Assembly (NCBI GenBank): GCA_003116995.1 | Contig: BDSL01000121.1 | Location: 124,001-188,000, forward strand | Reading direction: 5' to 3' | Origin: Yamagishiella unicocca | Taxonomy: Eukaryota; Chlorophyta; Chlorophyceae; Chlamydomonadales; Volvocaceae | Length of the DNA: 64,000 nt | Shown: one piece after another, positions 11,231-21,000 of the stretch | Layout of the letters: each line of letters opens with the position of its first letter | How positions within the stretch are numbered: position 1 is the first letter of the stretch | Position numbers and translations under genes: made by a program | Notes under the pieces: model-generated | The model's database searches: none | What the model was told of the DNA's origin: nothing | The model's input: only the letters and a program-made list of their open reading frames with translations

Positions 11231-11719
11231 CCTAATGTGAGTTCTCTCATGGAGACCATTACAAGTCGTTTTGATGACGATTGGTCCAATGATAGGCTTA
11301 ATAGTGACCCACGGTTGTTTGCATCTGATGGTTTACAACCTGGAGTCAAAATGTGTAGGCATGCGTGCTGGATGGGTAAGGAGAAACATATGAAGGGGTA
11401 TATCCCACGGAAGCTGCAAACATCACTTATGCGCTTCAGGTTATGTGTCTGGGACATTGAAGTTAATCGCCCAGGAGGTAGGGACCGAGCAGATAGATGG
11501 TGCAGGGTCTGCATGGATACGAGTGCCGTTGAGGATGAGAAGCACGTTTTGTTGGAATGCCCGGAATACGCTGCTGAACGGGAAGAGCTTTGGGCACTTG
11601 GTGTTTCCCCTAGCTCAGAAATGGCCGAAGTCATGGGCGTTGAGGACCAACGAGCTCTGGCACGAGTCGTACATGGGATAAGGTGTCGCAGGTTGAATAA
11701 ACTGGGAAGACTTGCGTAA
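11228..11719 (+). pseudogene. C-terminal part of the LINE protein with Cys/His box
   Basis: The frame resumes after the nested element and ends at TAA 11717-11719. It holds CRVCMDTSAVEDEKHVLLEC, the C-x2-C...H-x4-C box that follows the RT in many L1-like elements. The host frame matches that before the insertion. Confidence 0.8.
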
Positions 11720-11807
11720 TGTTTTGCCTATTTTAGTTTAGTGTAGTTTCAGTTTGTCTTAACTTGTTGTTTACTGCGCTGGATAAGAACTAGGCGCGCT
11801 TTTTAGC

Positions 11808-11837
11808 GGTTCATGAGCCTCTCGGCTCGTCTGAACC
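11808..11837 (+). other. two-tier hairpin in the LINE 3' UTR
   Basis: Outer stem GGTTCA (11808-11813) pairs with TGAACC (11832-11837); inner stem GAGCC (11815-11819) pairs with GGCTC (11824-11828) around a TCTC loop. It lies about 20 bp before the (CATA)n tail, where reverse transcriptases of this class bind their template. Confidence 0.6.
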
Positions 11838-11856
11838 ACACAAGCCTCAGCTTGTA

Positions 11857-11874
11857 ACATACATACATACATAT
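11857..11874 (+). repeat. (CATA)n tail ending the LINE
   Basis: About four ACAT/CATA units in place of a poly(A) tail mark the 3' end of the retrotransposon. The next element begins at 11872, overlapping the last unit. Confidence 0.7.
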
Positions 11875-14523
11875 GTCACGCAAGACACATGAACGGGATC
11901 GCCGATGAATTCTGTATATCAGCATATGTTTCGTTTGGAAGGACGCCCTCGTACACTGGCGCACTGGCAGCGGTTATTACGACTGCGACCCACTGGGGCG
12001 GCCGGCTCAACATAGAAGGGACAAGAAAAGCGTGCTTCGCTGCGTGGTATGCAAGCTTTTCAGGCGGCTAAAGTAAGCATGAGTCTTGCGCGCCGCGATA
12101 GAGCGATTCAAGCGAAGTCGCTTCTGGAAGCAGCGATAGTGATAGACAGCTGGCCATATTTATTTACAAAAACACGGTGGTGCTCTAGTGAAGCCGCTGC
12201 ACGGGACTTTCCTAGATGCGACTGGCGGCCCTGAGAGGCGGAGACGTGTGGAGTGCAGGACGACGGTCTGACGCGAGCGTTTGGTGAACGAGGCGAGACG
12301 AATGGAGTCAGGCGCCCGGGAATTTTCTAGATGGGACTGGTGGTCTGGAGAGTCAGAGTTGTGTAGAGTGGTGAACGACGGGCTGAAATGAGCGTTCGGT
12401 GCAAGAGGCGAGAACGGCGATACAGGAGAGAAAGAATGTTACATAAGTGGTGGAAGAGTCGAATGACGTAAACGGTGAAGAGCGGCTTTAAAAGAAAAGT
12501 GTCGACGGGGATGCAAACAAACAGGAACGGACGGGGAGGCAAACAAACAAGAACAGACGTGAGTGCAGGGCGACTCGCTCGCATAGGAACGCAAATATGC
12601 GGATTGATCGCATTTCTGAGGGCACCTCTGGATGGAGGAAGTTAGCGCGGCTGGGTTTGTCGAGCGATGCGCGACATGCGGACCGACCTAGAGCGCAGGA
12701 GATGTCCGTCAGCAACTGTGCTTGTGGAGAGGCCACATGCCATGACGCAGGCGCTCTTACCAGAGGAAGCTGCCAACGTGACAAGGCGTTGCGCATCGCT
12801 GGAAGTCCGAATGGCTAACAGGCGACCTCCGCGCCTGCCAAAGCCATAAGTTCCTAAGCTTAACTCATGCCCTTTATTTTTGTAAATAAATATGGCCAGC
12901 TGTCTATCACTATCATTCGGCCGGACTGCTTCCAGAAGCGACTTCGCTTGAATCGCTCTATCGCGGCGCGCAAGACTCATGCTTACTTTAGCCGCCTGAA
13001 AAGCTTGCATACCACGCAGCGAAGCACGCTTTTCTTGTCCCTTCTATGTTGAGCCGGCCGCACCAGTGGGTCGCAGTCGTAATAACCGCTGCCAGTGCGC
13101 CAGTGTACGAGGGCGTCCTTCCAAACGAAACATATGCTGATATACAGAATTCATCGGCGATCCCGTTCATGTGTCTTGCGTGACATAGGCATGTCTGTGC
13201 AGAAAGTGTACGGACGGTCATTGCATGGGGAATACGAGTCTTATGCCATCTCGTCCCACCGGCGTAATTTAGCGAGGGGCGGCTTAAATAAAGGGCATGA
13301 GTTAAGCTTAGGAACTTATGGCTTTGGCAGGCGCGGAGGTCGCATTTTAGCCATTCGGACTTCCAGCGATGCGCAACGCCTTGTCACGTTGGCAGCTTCC
13401 TCTGGTAAGAGCGCCTGCGTCATGGCATGTGGCCTCTCCACAAGCACAGTTGCTGACGGACATCTCCTGCGCTCTAGGTCGGTCCGCATGTCGCGCATCG
13501 CTCGACAAACCCAGCCGCGCTAACTTCCTCCATCCAGAGGTGCCCTCAGAAATGCGATCAAGTCTTTTCCGCATATTTGCGTTCCTATGCGAGCGAGTCG
13601 CCCTGCACTCACGTCTGTTCTTGTTTGTTTGCCTCCCCGTCCGTTCCTGTTTGTTTGCATCCCCGTCGACACTTTTCTTTTAAAGCCGCTCTTCACCGTT
13701 TACGTCATTCGACTCTTCCACCACTTATGTAACATTCTTTCTCTCCTGTATCGCCGTTCTCGCCTCTTGCACCGAACGCTCATTTCAGCCCGTCGTTCAC
13801 CACTCTACACAACTCTGACTCTCCAGACCACCAGTCCCATCTAGAAAATTCCCGGGCGCCTGACTCCATTCGTCTCGCCTCGTTCACCAAACGCTCGCGT
13901 CAGACCGTCGTCCTGCACTCCACACGTCTCCGCCTCTCAGGGCCGCCAGTCGCATCTAGGAAAGTCCCGTGCAGCGGCTTCACTAGAGCACCACCAGGTC
14001 GGTCCGCATGTCGCGCATCGCTCGACAAACCCAGCCGCGCTAACTTCCTCCATCCAGAGGTGCCCTCAGAAATGCGATCAAGTCTTTTCCGCATATTTGC
14101 GTTCCTATGCGAGCGAGTCGCCCTGCACTCACGTCTGTTCTTGTTTGTTTGCCTCCCCGTCCGTTCCTGTTTGTTTGCATCCCCGTCGACACTTTTCTTT
14201 TAAAGCCGCTCTTCACCGTTTACGTCATTCGACTCTTCCACCACTTATGTAACATTCTTTCTCTCCTGTATCGCCGTTCTCGCCTCTTGCACCGAACGCT
14301 CATTTCAGCCCGTCGTTCACCACTCTACACAACTCTGACTCTCCAGACCACCAGTCCCATCTAGAAAATTCCCGGGCGCCTGACTCCATTCGTCTCGCCT
14401 CGTTCACCAAACGCTCGCGTCAGACCGTCGTCCTGCACTCCACACGTCTCCGCCTCTCAGGGCCGCCAGTCGCATCTAGGAAAGTCCCGTGCAGCGGCTT
14501 CACTAGAGCACCACCGTGTTTTT
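11872..14523. repeat. permuted inverted repeat, block order A B A' B'
   Basis: Block A (about 11872-12174) reappears as its reverse complement at 12877-13187. Block B (about 12175-12875) reappears inverted at 13286-13995. Between A' and B' lie 98 bp with no partner on the left. A simple hairpin would read A B B' A'; here each block is inverted but the order is kept, as when a circularly permuted copy inserts in reverse. Block A has an internal indel of about 11 bp at 12137. No coding region recognised. Confidence 0.85.
13476..14515. repeat. 520-bp tandem duplication inside block B'
   Basis: 13476-13995 and 13996-14515 start with AGGTCGGTCCGCATG and run in parallel without visible differences to GAGCACCACC. 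The second copy is followed by GTGTTTTT, the expected B/A border, then by unrelated sequence. Confidence 0.92.
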
Positions 14524-16615
14524 ATAGGAGTGAGTGTACTGCAGTTGTGCGGATCTGATAATTGTGTTGCGAGGAGGTGCCGTATGCAACCGAGGAGGTG
14601 CCGGAAGCAGGTTGCTAAGTGCCACGATCAAATGCCCTCTGACTCTAATGACTTTTGGACCCCTTGTCTCTGTGTGGTAGCACCGAGAGCTCAGCGGCTA
14701 TGGGCCAGCACTACGCGGGGCATGCATGAATCGACAACAGCAGGGAGCGATAACTATGCTATGGAAACGAGTATCTGTGAACCAATAGAAGTAGTAGCAG
14801 CGCCTGGAGGCGAGACAGTGCCCCTCTGTGCTATAAGATTAGCCCAAATTCCCATCAGTTCCCATGCATACCTACGACTCTGTGGATCCGTGGTTTTGGA
14901 GCACGTACGGAAAAGCCATGAAGCCGACTGAGGCTTACAACGTTCTTAACCAACTGCTGGACAAAGACAGATACATAGGAGAAAAAGGCAATGTTGTGTG
15001 TACTCGATGTATATCACGTAAAGCCCATGGCCGGGCCCATGCATGCTCACTCGCGCCTGGGGTGGGGGTTGGGAGAGGGGCCGCCTCTGGCACTGAGGGA
15101 GATGACTGTTAGTTCGGGTTGGGACGTACAGCTGTGCAGCTGGCCGGAGTTGCCGACGCTCGACGGGCAGCGCGTGAGCTGTTCGTGCGTGAAGTGATTG
15201 GGGGCACTGGGCCTGTACCTATCTACCGCCAGCGGCCCTTGCTGCATGCCTTGCCACACGTTTTCAGGGATAAACGAAGTGGGAGCCTTCCCCACAAGGC
15301 AACCCTGCATCTGGGATAGATGTGGTGGTTGCCGCCATAACTGCGCCATACATGGAAGTTGGGTGCGGGTTTATGACTGCGGCCTTAATCTTGAAAAGGG
15401 CGGGGGCTTTGGCCCTCCTATTGCCCCGGGGATTGATCTCCAGGCTCATGCCATCCGCCATGGGTTGGTGGAGTTTTTGGCCCTTCTTCTGTTTCAGTAG
15501 CGCTATGGGTGCACGCACACGTACGCTCGCACTATAGCCCTTCGGCGGACCCTGAAGAAGCCGACCTTGTGCGATGATTCGAACACAACATACCATTACC
15601 TGAGGATGACACTACGCTACATTTCAGTAGGTCTATAACCTAGCGTGAGCGCCTAGGTTGGGACGAGCGCATGCGAGAGCATGATTGCTCTAGTCGTGAT
15701 GTCCGGCCATCGCCGAACATCACTGGTAAAACAATCAAAAGGCAAGAGATAATTCAGCACTCACGTCCCTTCACGTCTCAGGACGGACAGTTGGCGCAAC
15801 GCGTCCAGGTATTACTTCGCGAGCGATAGGCGAGCCCATAGGGTCGGCAGTCATGTACCAATGCGCGCGTCTCAGCAGGACCGTATTGGTTCCACCAAGG
15901 CTGCACCGGTGGCAGCAGCAGCTGTCCCGCCTGCCAGCGCCTGCGGCGGTGGCAGTCAAGTTGTAGCCCCTCAGCCAGAGAAGGCAGCCTCAACAACGAA
16001 GCTGATGAGCAGGAAGCTAGCCCCCAAACTAAACCCGCCCTGTGTTGTTTATCCATTCCACCACTATTTCCTACCTGCGGGTGGCTTGGGGCGAGTGTAG
16101 TGGTTTTCATGTCTCACTCACGTTGTTGGCTTCACTCAGTCTCTCAGTGATTTTTGTTGTAACGGTTACAGTGATGGTGAGTGACGACACACCTGATGCG
16201 CATTGAGCCCCGCTTGGGGTCCGTGCTTGTCAGGATGAGAGGCGGACGGTCCCGATGCTTACTTGCATTGTTGTGGCGCTTCACTGGTTCGTCGGTTGCT
16301 GGGCTGTTAGGTTGGTTGGTGGTCGGTTCCTGATAGGGGAGGCTCTTGTGCAACTACTTCCCCCTGGGGTGCTGGCCGCTGCCCTTTTTCCCTATGGCCT
16401 GCTGTCGATTGGTGTTCTGGTGGTTTGCCTTTGTTCCGGTGCTCGTCGATCTCTGTCTCCTCCGTCTTTCTCATCCTTTCTCATCAGTATCCCACGATGT
16501 GCCCCATGGTTCTACCTTTTGGTCTGGAACCCGCTATACCGCGTTACAACAACACATGGTGCTATGTAAGCCTGCAGAGGCTATTCCTAACCTAGCTGGA
16601 GGAGACGGATTCTAA
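14524..16615. other. no recognised gene; repeat-derived
   Basis: Contains an 82-codon open frame at 14864-15112 with a mixed, protein-like composition (starting MHTYDSVDPWFWSTYG) that I cannot assign. At about 16150 lies TTGTTGTAACGGTTACAG, whose reverse complement sits at 21738 inside another gene's intron. Otherwise short frames only. Confidence 0.4.
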
Positions 16616-16922
16616 ATGGAGTGGATCCAAACCGATCCAATGAAAGCCACCAGAGCGCCAATTAAAGCCTGTCCAAGCGGCCCATCAAAGTTGACCAAAG
16701 TCGATTCTAACCCGATCCAATCAAGGAGATCCCAAGCCGATCCCAAGCAGGTCCAAGCAGAACCCAAGCAGATCCAAGCAGATCCACAGTTAGATCCAGA
16801 GCAGATAAAAAAAAAAAAAAATTCCTTGCGTTACAGGACCCCGACGCTGGGGTACGACACCTGACCGTGTCATAAGCTCTCATAAGCAGATCCAGACCAG
16901 ATCCAGACAAGATCCAGACCAT
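16616..16922. repeat. GATCCAA/AGCAGATCC degenerate minisatellite
   Basis: GATCC-containing words repeat with a roughly 10-bp period (CAAGCAGATC units at 16735-16800; CAGACCAGATC units at 16890-16920), interrupted by an A14 tract at about 16806. Similar GGATCCAGCCTCT repeats occur at 21755-21930. Confidence 0.7.
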
Positions 16923-16955
16923 TTGGAATTGCTTTGGAAATCCTATGGAGCATAT

Positions 16956-17026
16956 GCACTAGTGGTATAGTGGTAGCATAGGTCCTTGCCACGGACCAGA
17001 CCCGAGTTCGATTCTCGGCTAGTGCA
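16956..17026 (+). tRNA. tRNA-Gly (GCC)
   Basis: 71 nt fold as a full cloverleaf: acceptor stem GCACTAG/CTAGTGC with discriminator A, D arm with GGTAG, anticodon stem GGTCC/GGACC around TTGCCAC (anticodon GCC), and T arm with GTTCGATTC. No intron; CCA not encoded, as usual in eukaryotes. Confidence 0.95.
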
Positions 17027-17031
17027 GACGT

Positions 17032-17124
17032 GGGGTCGTAGCTCAAATGGTAGAGCGCCCGCTTAGCAGGCTGCTAAGCGCCCGAACATGCGGGAGGTAG
17101 GGGGATCAATGCCCTCCGACTCCA
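17032..17124 (+). tRNA. tRNA-Ala (AGC) with a 20-nt intron
   Basis: Acceptor stem GGGGTCG/CGACTCC plus A, D arm GCTCAAATGGTAGAGC, anticodon stem CCCGC/GCGGG with loop TTAGCAT (anticodon AGC). A 20-nt intron (17069-17088) interrupts the loop just 3' of the anticodon, the canonical 37/38 site. T loop is GATCAATG, slightly unlike the standard TTCRANNC. It starts 5 nt after the tRNA-Gly, so the two are probably one dicistronic transcript. Confidence 0.9.
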
Positions 17125-17128
17125 TTTT
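17125..17128 (+). terminator. RNA polymerase III T-run after the tRNA pair
   Basis: TTTT directly after the tRNA-Ala discriminator base. There is none between the two tRNAs, which supports joint transcription. Confidence 0.6.
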
Positions 17129-18062
17129 ATGATTCCCATTACTTTGGAGTAGGCAGTAGCGCGAGCAGAGAGGAATCAGGACGTGACTTGCAGGCGCTTT
17201 ATTTTCTTCCACGGACCGGACGCAGAATACAACCAATGTGCTTGCATAGCGTATTGTGGGGTACAACTGCAGTGGTCGGTGTCTTCAGCTTCCCTAAGAC
17301 AGTCAATATCTTCAGCTTCTGTTCACCAGAACATCTTGTGACTGTGTTTATAGAAATTTAACCCTCCGCATACCTACAGGCTCGGCAGTGGAGTCTGACG
17401 TGGTTGTTGAGGGGCCCCGGTGAGTGCACTAGGTGTTGTCAATGGTTGTGCTCCCCTTCTCCCCTCGGCTTCCCATGAAGACGAGTGACAATATCTTGTG
17501 TTCAGATCTCTCGTGCCATTTTGGTTTGAGTTTGCAAGTCATATTGCAATATGATAAATATGCGCGTACAGAGCTGAACAGAGAGGTACAGAGCCTGACA
17601 GCGCCGGCGTGAACCTGTACGAACTATACACAACTCTCCATCACGATCCTTAGGCTTTAGGTCACCTTGCCTCTTTCATACCAGTTCCTCGTTTTGCTGT
17701 CACCTTCAACGCTTCTGTTGGCTGACTCGTACTCCAGCCGACAGGCTAACGTGTCCCCATGGGCCATCGCGTCGTCCTCGTGTGCAGCAAGTTTGGCAGC
17801 ATTTCCAAAATACACGATTTACATATTACATCGTTTGCCATGGACTATTCGTTTTGCCATTAACATAATCTGGAGCCTGGCATTTCAGCTTCTATCGTTT
17901 CAAGAATTGGAACGCTGAGGCACGCGCTGCGCGAAGCAGTTTAAACATAACACGAAGGCTTTCTTGATTTGATGCTAGTGGTTAGTCGGCGGTAAGGAGT
18001 GGCAGCGCTTGGGCGTCGGATCGTTAGCGGGCGCCGGCCCCGCTTTGAAGTTGTGCCGGACC
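17129..18062. other. intergenic and upstream region of the RNA-binding protein gene
   Basis: AT-richer sequence without family-like open frames. The last part must hold promoter and 5' UTR of the gene starting at 18063; no distinct core promoter motif was recognised. Confidence 0.4.
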
Positions 18063-21000
18063 ATGGCGACCGTCTTGTTCATCGGGGGTGTTGGCCCCGA
18101 CGTGACACAAGAAGATCTGATTTCAGCTTTCTCTCAGGTGCGAGACTCGTCCTGGGGGTGATTGTCCGGCTTTTTTTCGTGTCTCACTTGCCCAATAAGC
18201 CAGTTCCGAGCGCGATCTCAACCATAACCTCGAAAACATATCGACTGAAAGGATTGCAACTTCGGAGCACCAAGGCAAACGGGTCCCGCAACCCTGCTGT
18301 CTTCCCACCAGACCAGCCACCCCGAACTACCTTCGGTCTCGCGCAGCCCAACCGGCACCCAAACGCACAGCACAATATCTTGTTGAGCAGGACAGCACCT
18401 CGCCAGCGCACCGCCGATCACCCGCATCGTCGTACCCCTTTGACGTGGCCGTCCAGCCGGTTGCCCCTTTGCCTCCGCCTGTGACCTAAGTACGGTTGGA
18501 TCGGTCCCCCTTCGCGCCTTGCTCCCGCAGCATGCGAACCTTCTGGCATCATCAGTCGTGCGCAATCCAGCCAGCGGCAAGTGTGTGGGCCAGGCCTACG
18601 TGACAGTGGCGGCTGAGGACGTGGACAGGGCCACGACGGTGATAGAGGTGCGACGAGCGTATCCAAAGGCGTAGCGGGTTCGACTACAGGTCATCGATAC
18701 TCACGTTGCGGCTGGATGAGTGGAGTACAGGCCGGGGATCCATCAAAGCGAGGCAGGGCAGGGTCGACCATTGCTCAACTCCCCAGCGAAACGATGGCAT
18801 AGGCTTGGTGCTGTGTAAGCATGCATGCGGCATGGATCCTGGGGATCTGGGGTGGGATCAGAGGCCAACTTGGCGGCTGGTTTCGGGGCGCCGACCCCCT
18901 TGGGCGTGGTTTCGGGGCGCCGACCCCCTTGGGCGTGGTCGTCCAAAGCGATGCCGTCATGGCAGCTGACGTGGATAGCTCGACAGATGGAATCGTGCCA
19001 TAGCTCATAATAACTCAGTGCACTCGGTGTGGGGGAGGGCCGGTTGGAGGAAGGGGGTGATGGGGTTCCTCGAGCGGGCCGTTGCGTGCAAGTTGTGCGC
19101 GCGTCAAGCCGATGTCGGGGCTCCTACGTACGCTGGGCTGGTGGGCATCGAGAGAGGGTTGGTAGATCTGGAGGTTGTAGGTCCGGGGGTTGTAGGTCCG
19201 GGGTTGTAGGTCCGGGGGTTGTAGGTCCGGGGTTGTAGGTCCGGGGGTTGCGGGGTGAGGCAGTTCAGCCCTGGTGAGGGCCGCTGCTCGTACGTTGCCC
19301 ACTAGACGGGCTCGGACGAACCTCCAGTTCGCTGCTGTGCAGATGTCGTCTATCTCCCTCCCTCACCGCCGACATCGTATCTCACCTTCCTGGGGCACCT
19401 GCTCCCTCCTCGGGCTGGCAGCTCCGGAACCCCCCCCTCGGGCTGGCAGCTCCGGAACCCCCCTTTCGGGCTGGCAGGTCCCTCCTCCCTCATTCCCCGC
19501 CCCTCACGCCTCACCTCTGCAGGTTGGCGGCAATAGCGTCTGTGTGTTTCCTGTTGACGTCGAGGCCTGGGTTGCGCCCGTGGCGGTCCAGGGTCCCGCG
19601 CCGGCTCCAAACCACGGCTCCAGACCGCCGCAAGGGGCACCCGCGGCCGCCGCCGCCTGGGGGGGATACAGCGGCGGCGGCGGCGGGCCATCACTTGCGG
19701 CTGCCCCTGCATCAGCAGGGGAAAACCTGGGGCCTCTGCCCACAACAACTCACGTCCACCTGCAGGGGGTGAGGCGGGGTGGTTGGTGGATGGGAGGTGG
19801 GCGGTTGGTCGGCGAACTAGGTTGCGTTAAGCATCAGGTGGTGTGGATGGCGGGTCCTGATTGAGGGAGATGGCGGCAGCGGGCCTTGACTGGAAGGGAT
19901 GAGCAGCGCCGGCTGGGGCTCCCGGTACGGCTGGGGCTCCCGGTACGGCTGGGGCTCCCGGTACGGCTGGGGCTCCCGGTACGGCTGGGGCTCCCGGTAT
20001 GGCTGCGGCTCCCGGTACGGTGCCACATGAACTGCTGGCTGTCGACACGCCTCATGGGTGGCCTATGAAGGTCACGTCGGCATGAGCCTTGCGTCGCATG
20101 TGGCTTTGGGGACGTAATGCCCTTTTGGCGGCGGTTACCAGCATTGCGTGGCCCGCCGTGCCGGTTGTTGCCTCTTCAGGCTCTGGATCAACTCCGGTCA
20201 AACTTACTGGCGCACCCGCGGCTGGCGTTCAACGGCAAACCATTCTACATGTTACTGCACGAAACGTGCCAGAAGAGGCAAATGGCGTTACAGGTGGGTT
20301 TGGCAGGAGACCCGTGGGTCGGCACTTCCATGATCTAAGAAATCGACTACAGATGGGGTCGGTGTGGATCTACACACGGTGTGTTCGTCTGTGGCCTTCG
20401 AAAACGAAAACAACCGGTAAAGAGACAGAACCCCGGCCTTGTGCATTGACGTTACCGTAACGGCCGCGTCGGGGCGAAGGCCTGCAACCCGATTGCACGA
20501 GACTGGTGGGGTCTGCTGTAACTTCCTGCATTTGGGTTCGTGCGACCGGCACGAAGAGGGGCAGCACCCGGTCATTGGTTCTGCCCGCCGTACGCTGTCT
20601 GGTGCTCCTGCGGGACAGCCTGCACACCCCCTCGCGCCTCGAGCGATGTGACCAGTACGCAAATGTCTCCCCTCATCGCCCCGCCGCCCCATCGCCCCTC
20701 CGCCTCATCGCCCCGCCGCCTCATCGCCCCGCCGCCCCATCGCCCCGCCGCCCCATCGCCCCGCCGCCTCATCGCCCCGCCGCCCCATCGCCCCGCCGCC
20801 TCATCGCCCCGCCGCCGCGCGTTTCCTCTCAATCCCCGCCCCAGGTTCTGGAGGGTCCTGACGGCGCCGCCTTTAGCTGCACCATTAACGCGTGCAGCGG
20901 CTCCAGCGTCATCTGCACAGGCGGGTGCCCCAGAGGGGTTTGGAGAGGGTGGCCATGGTCCGATAACCGTTGTCTGGTACTCAGAGAGGAAGAAAGCCTG

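Larger units (their letters stand above)
7184..11874 (+). mobile_element. 5'-truncated non-LTR retrotransposon (L1-like LINE), rearranged and carrying a nested element
   Basis: Reverse transcriptase starts abruptly near 7184 without an endonuclease domain, as expected of 5' truncation. It holds KKEDVLDKRNYRGL, the palm motif A phrase IDFEKAFDKVP, motif B GVKQGCPLSPTLF and motif C YADD. A C-terminal Cys/His segment lies at 11228-11719. The 3' end has a hairpin and a CATA-repeat tail. Two lesions are seen: a 1-kb tandem duplication within the RT and a 1.4-kb insertion at 9819-11230. Confidence 0.9.

Noticed and set aside
11228..11719. Independent zinc-finger gene
   Set aside because: Position, frame and the Cys/His box match the C-terminus of the LINE protein interrupted by the nested element.
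12327..14364. Repeated 85- and 142-codon frames
   Set aside because: They are the same non-coding repeat blocks read in both orientations; the frames are not kept open by selection as far as can be seen.
20439..20651. Possible CCCH-like zinc finger exon (CCNFLHLGSCDRH)
   Set aside because: It lies in intron 4 of the RNA-binding protein gene; exons 4 and 5 join directly in phase to complete the dsRBD, and this stretch has no matching splice borders.
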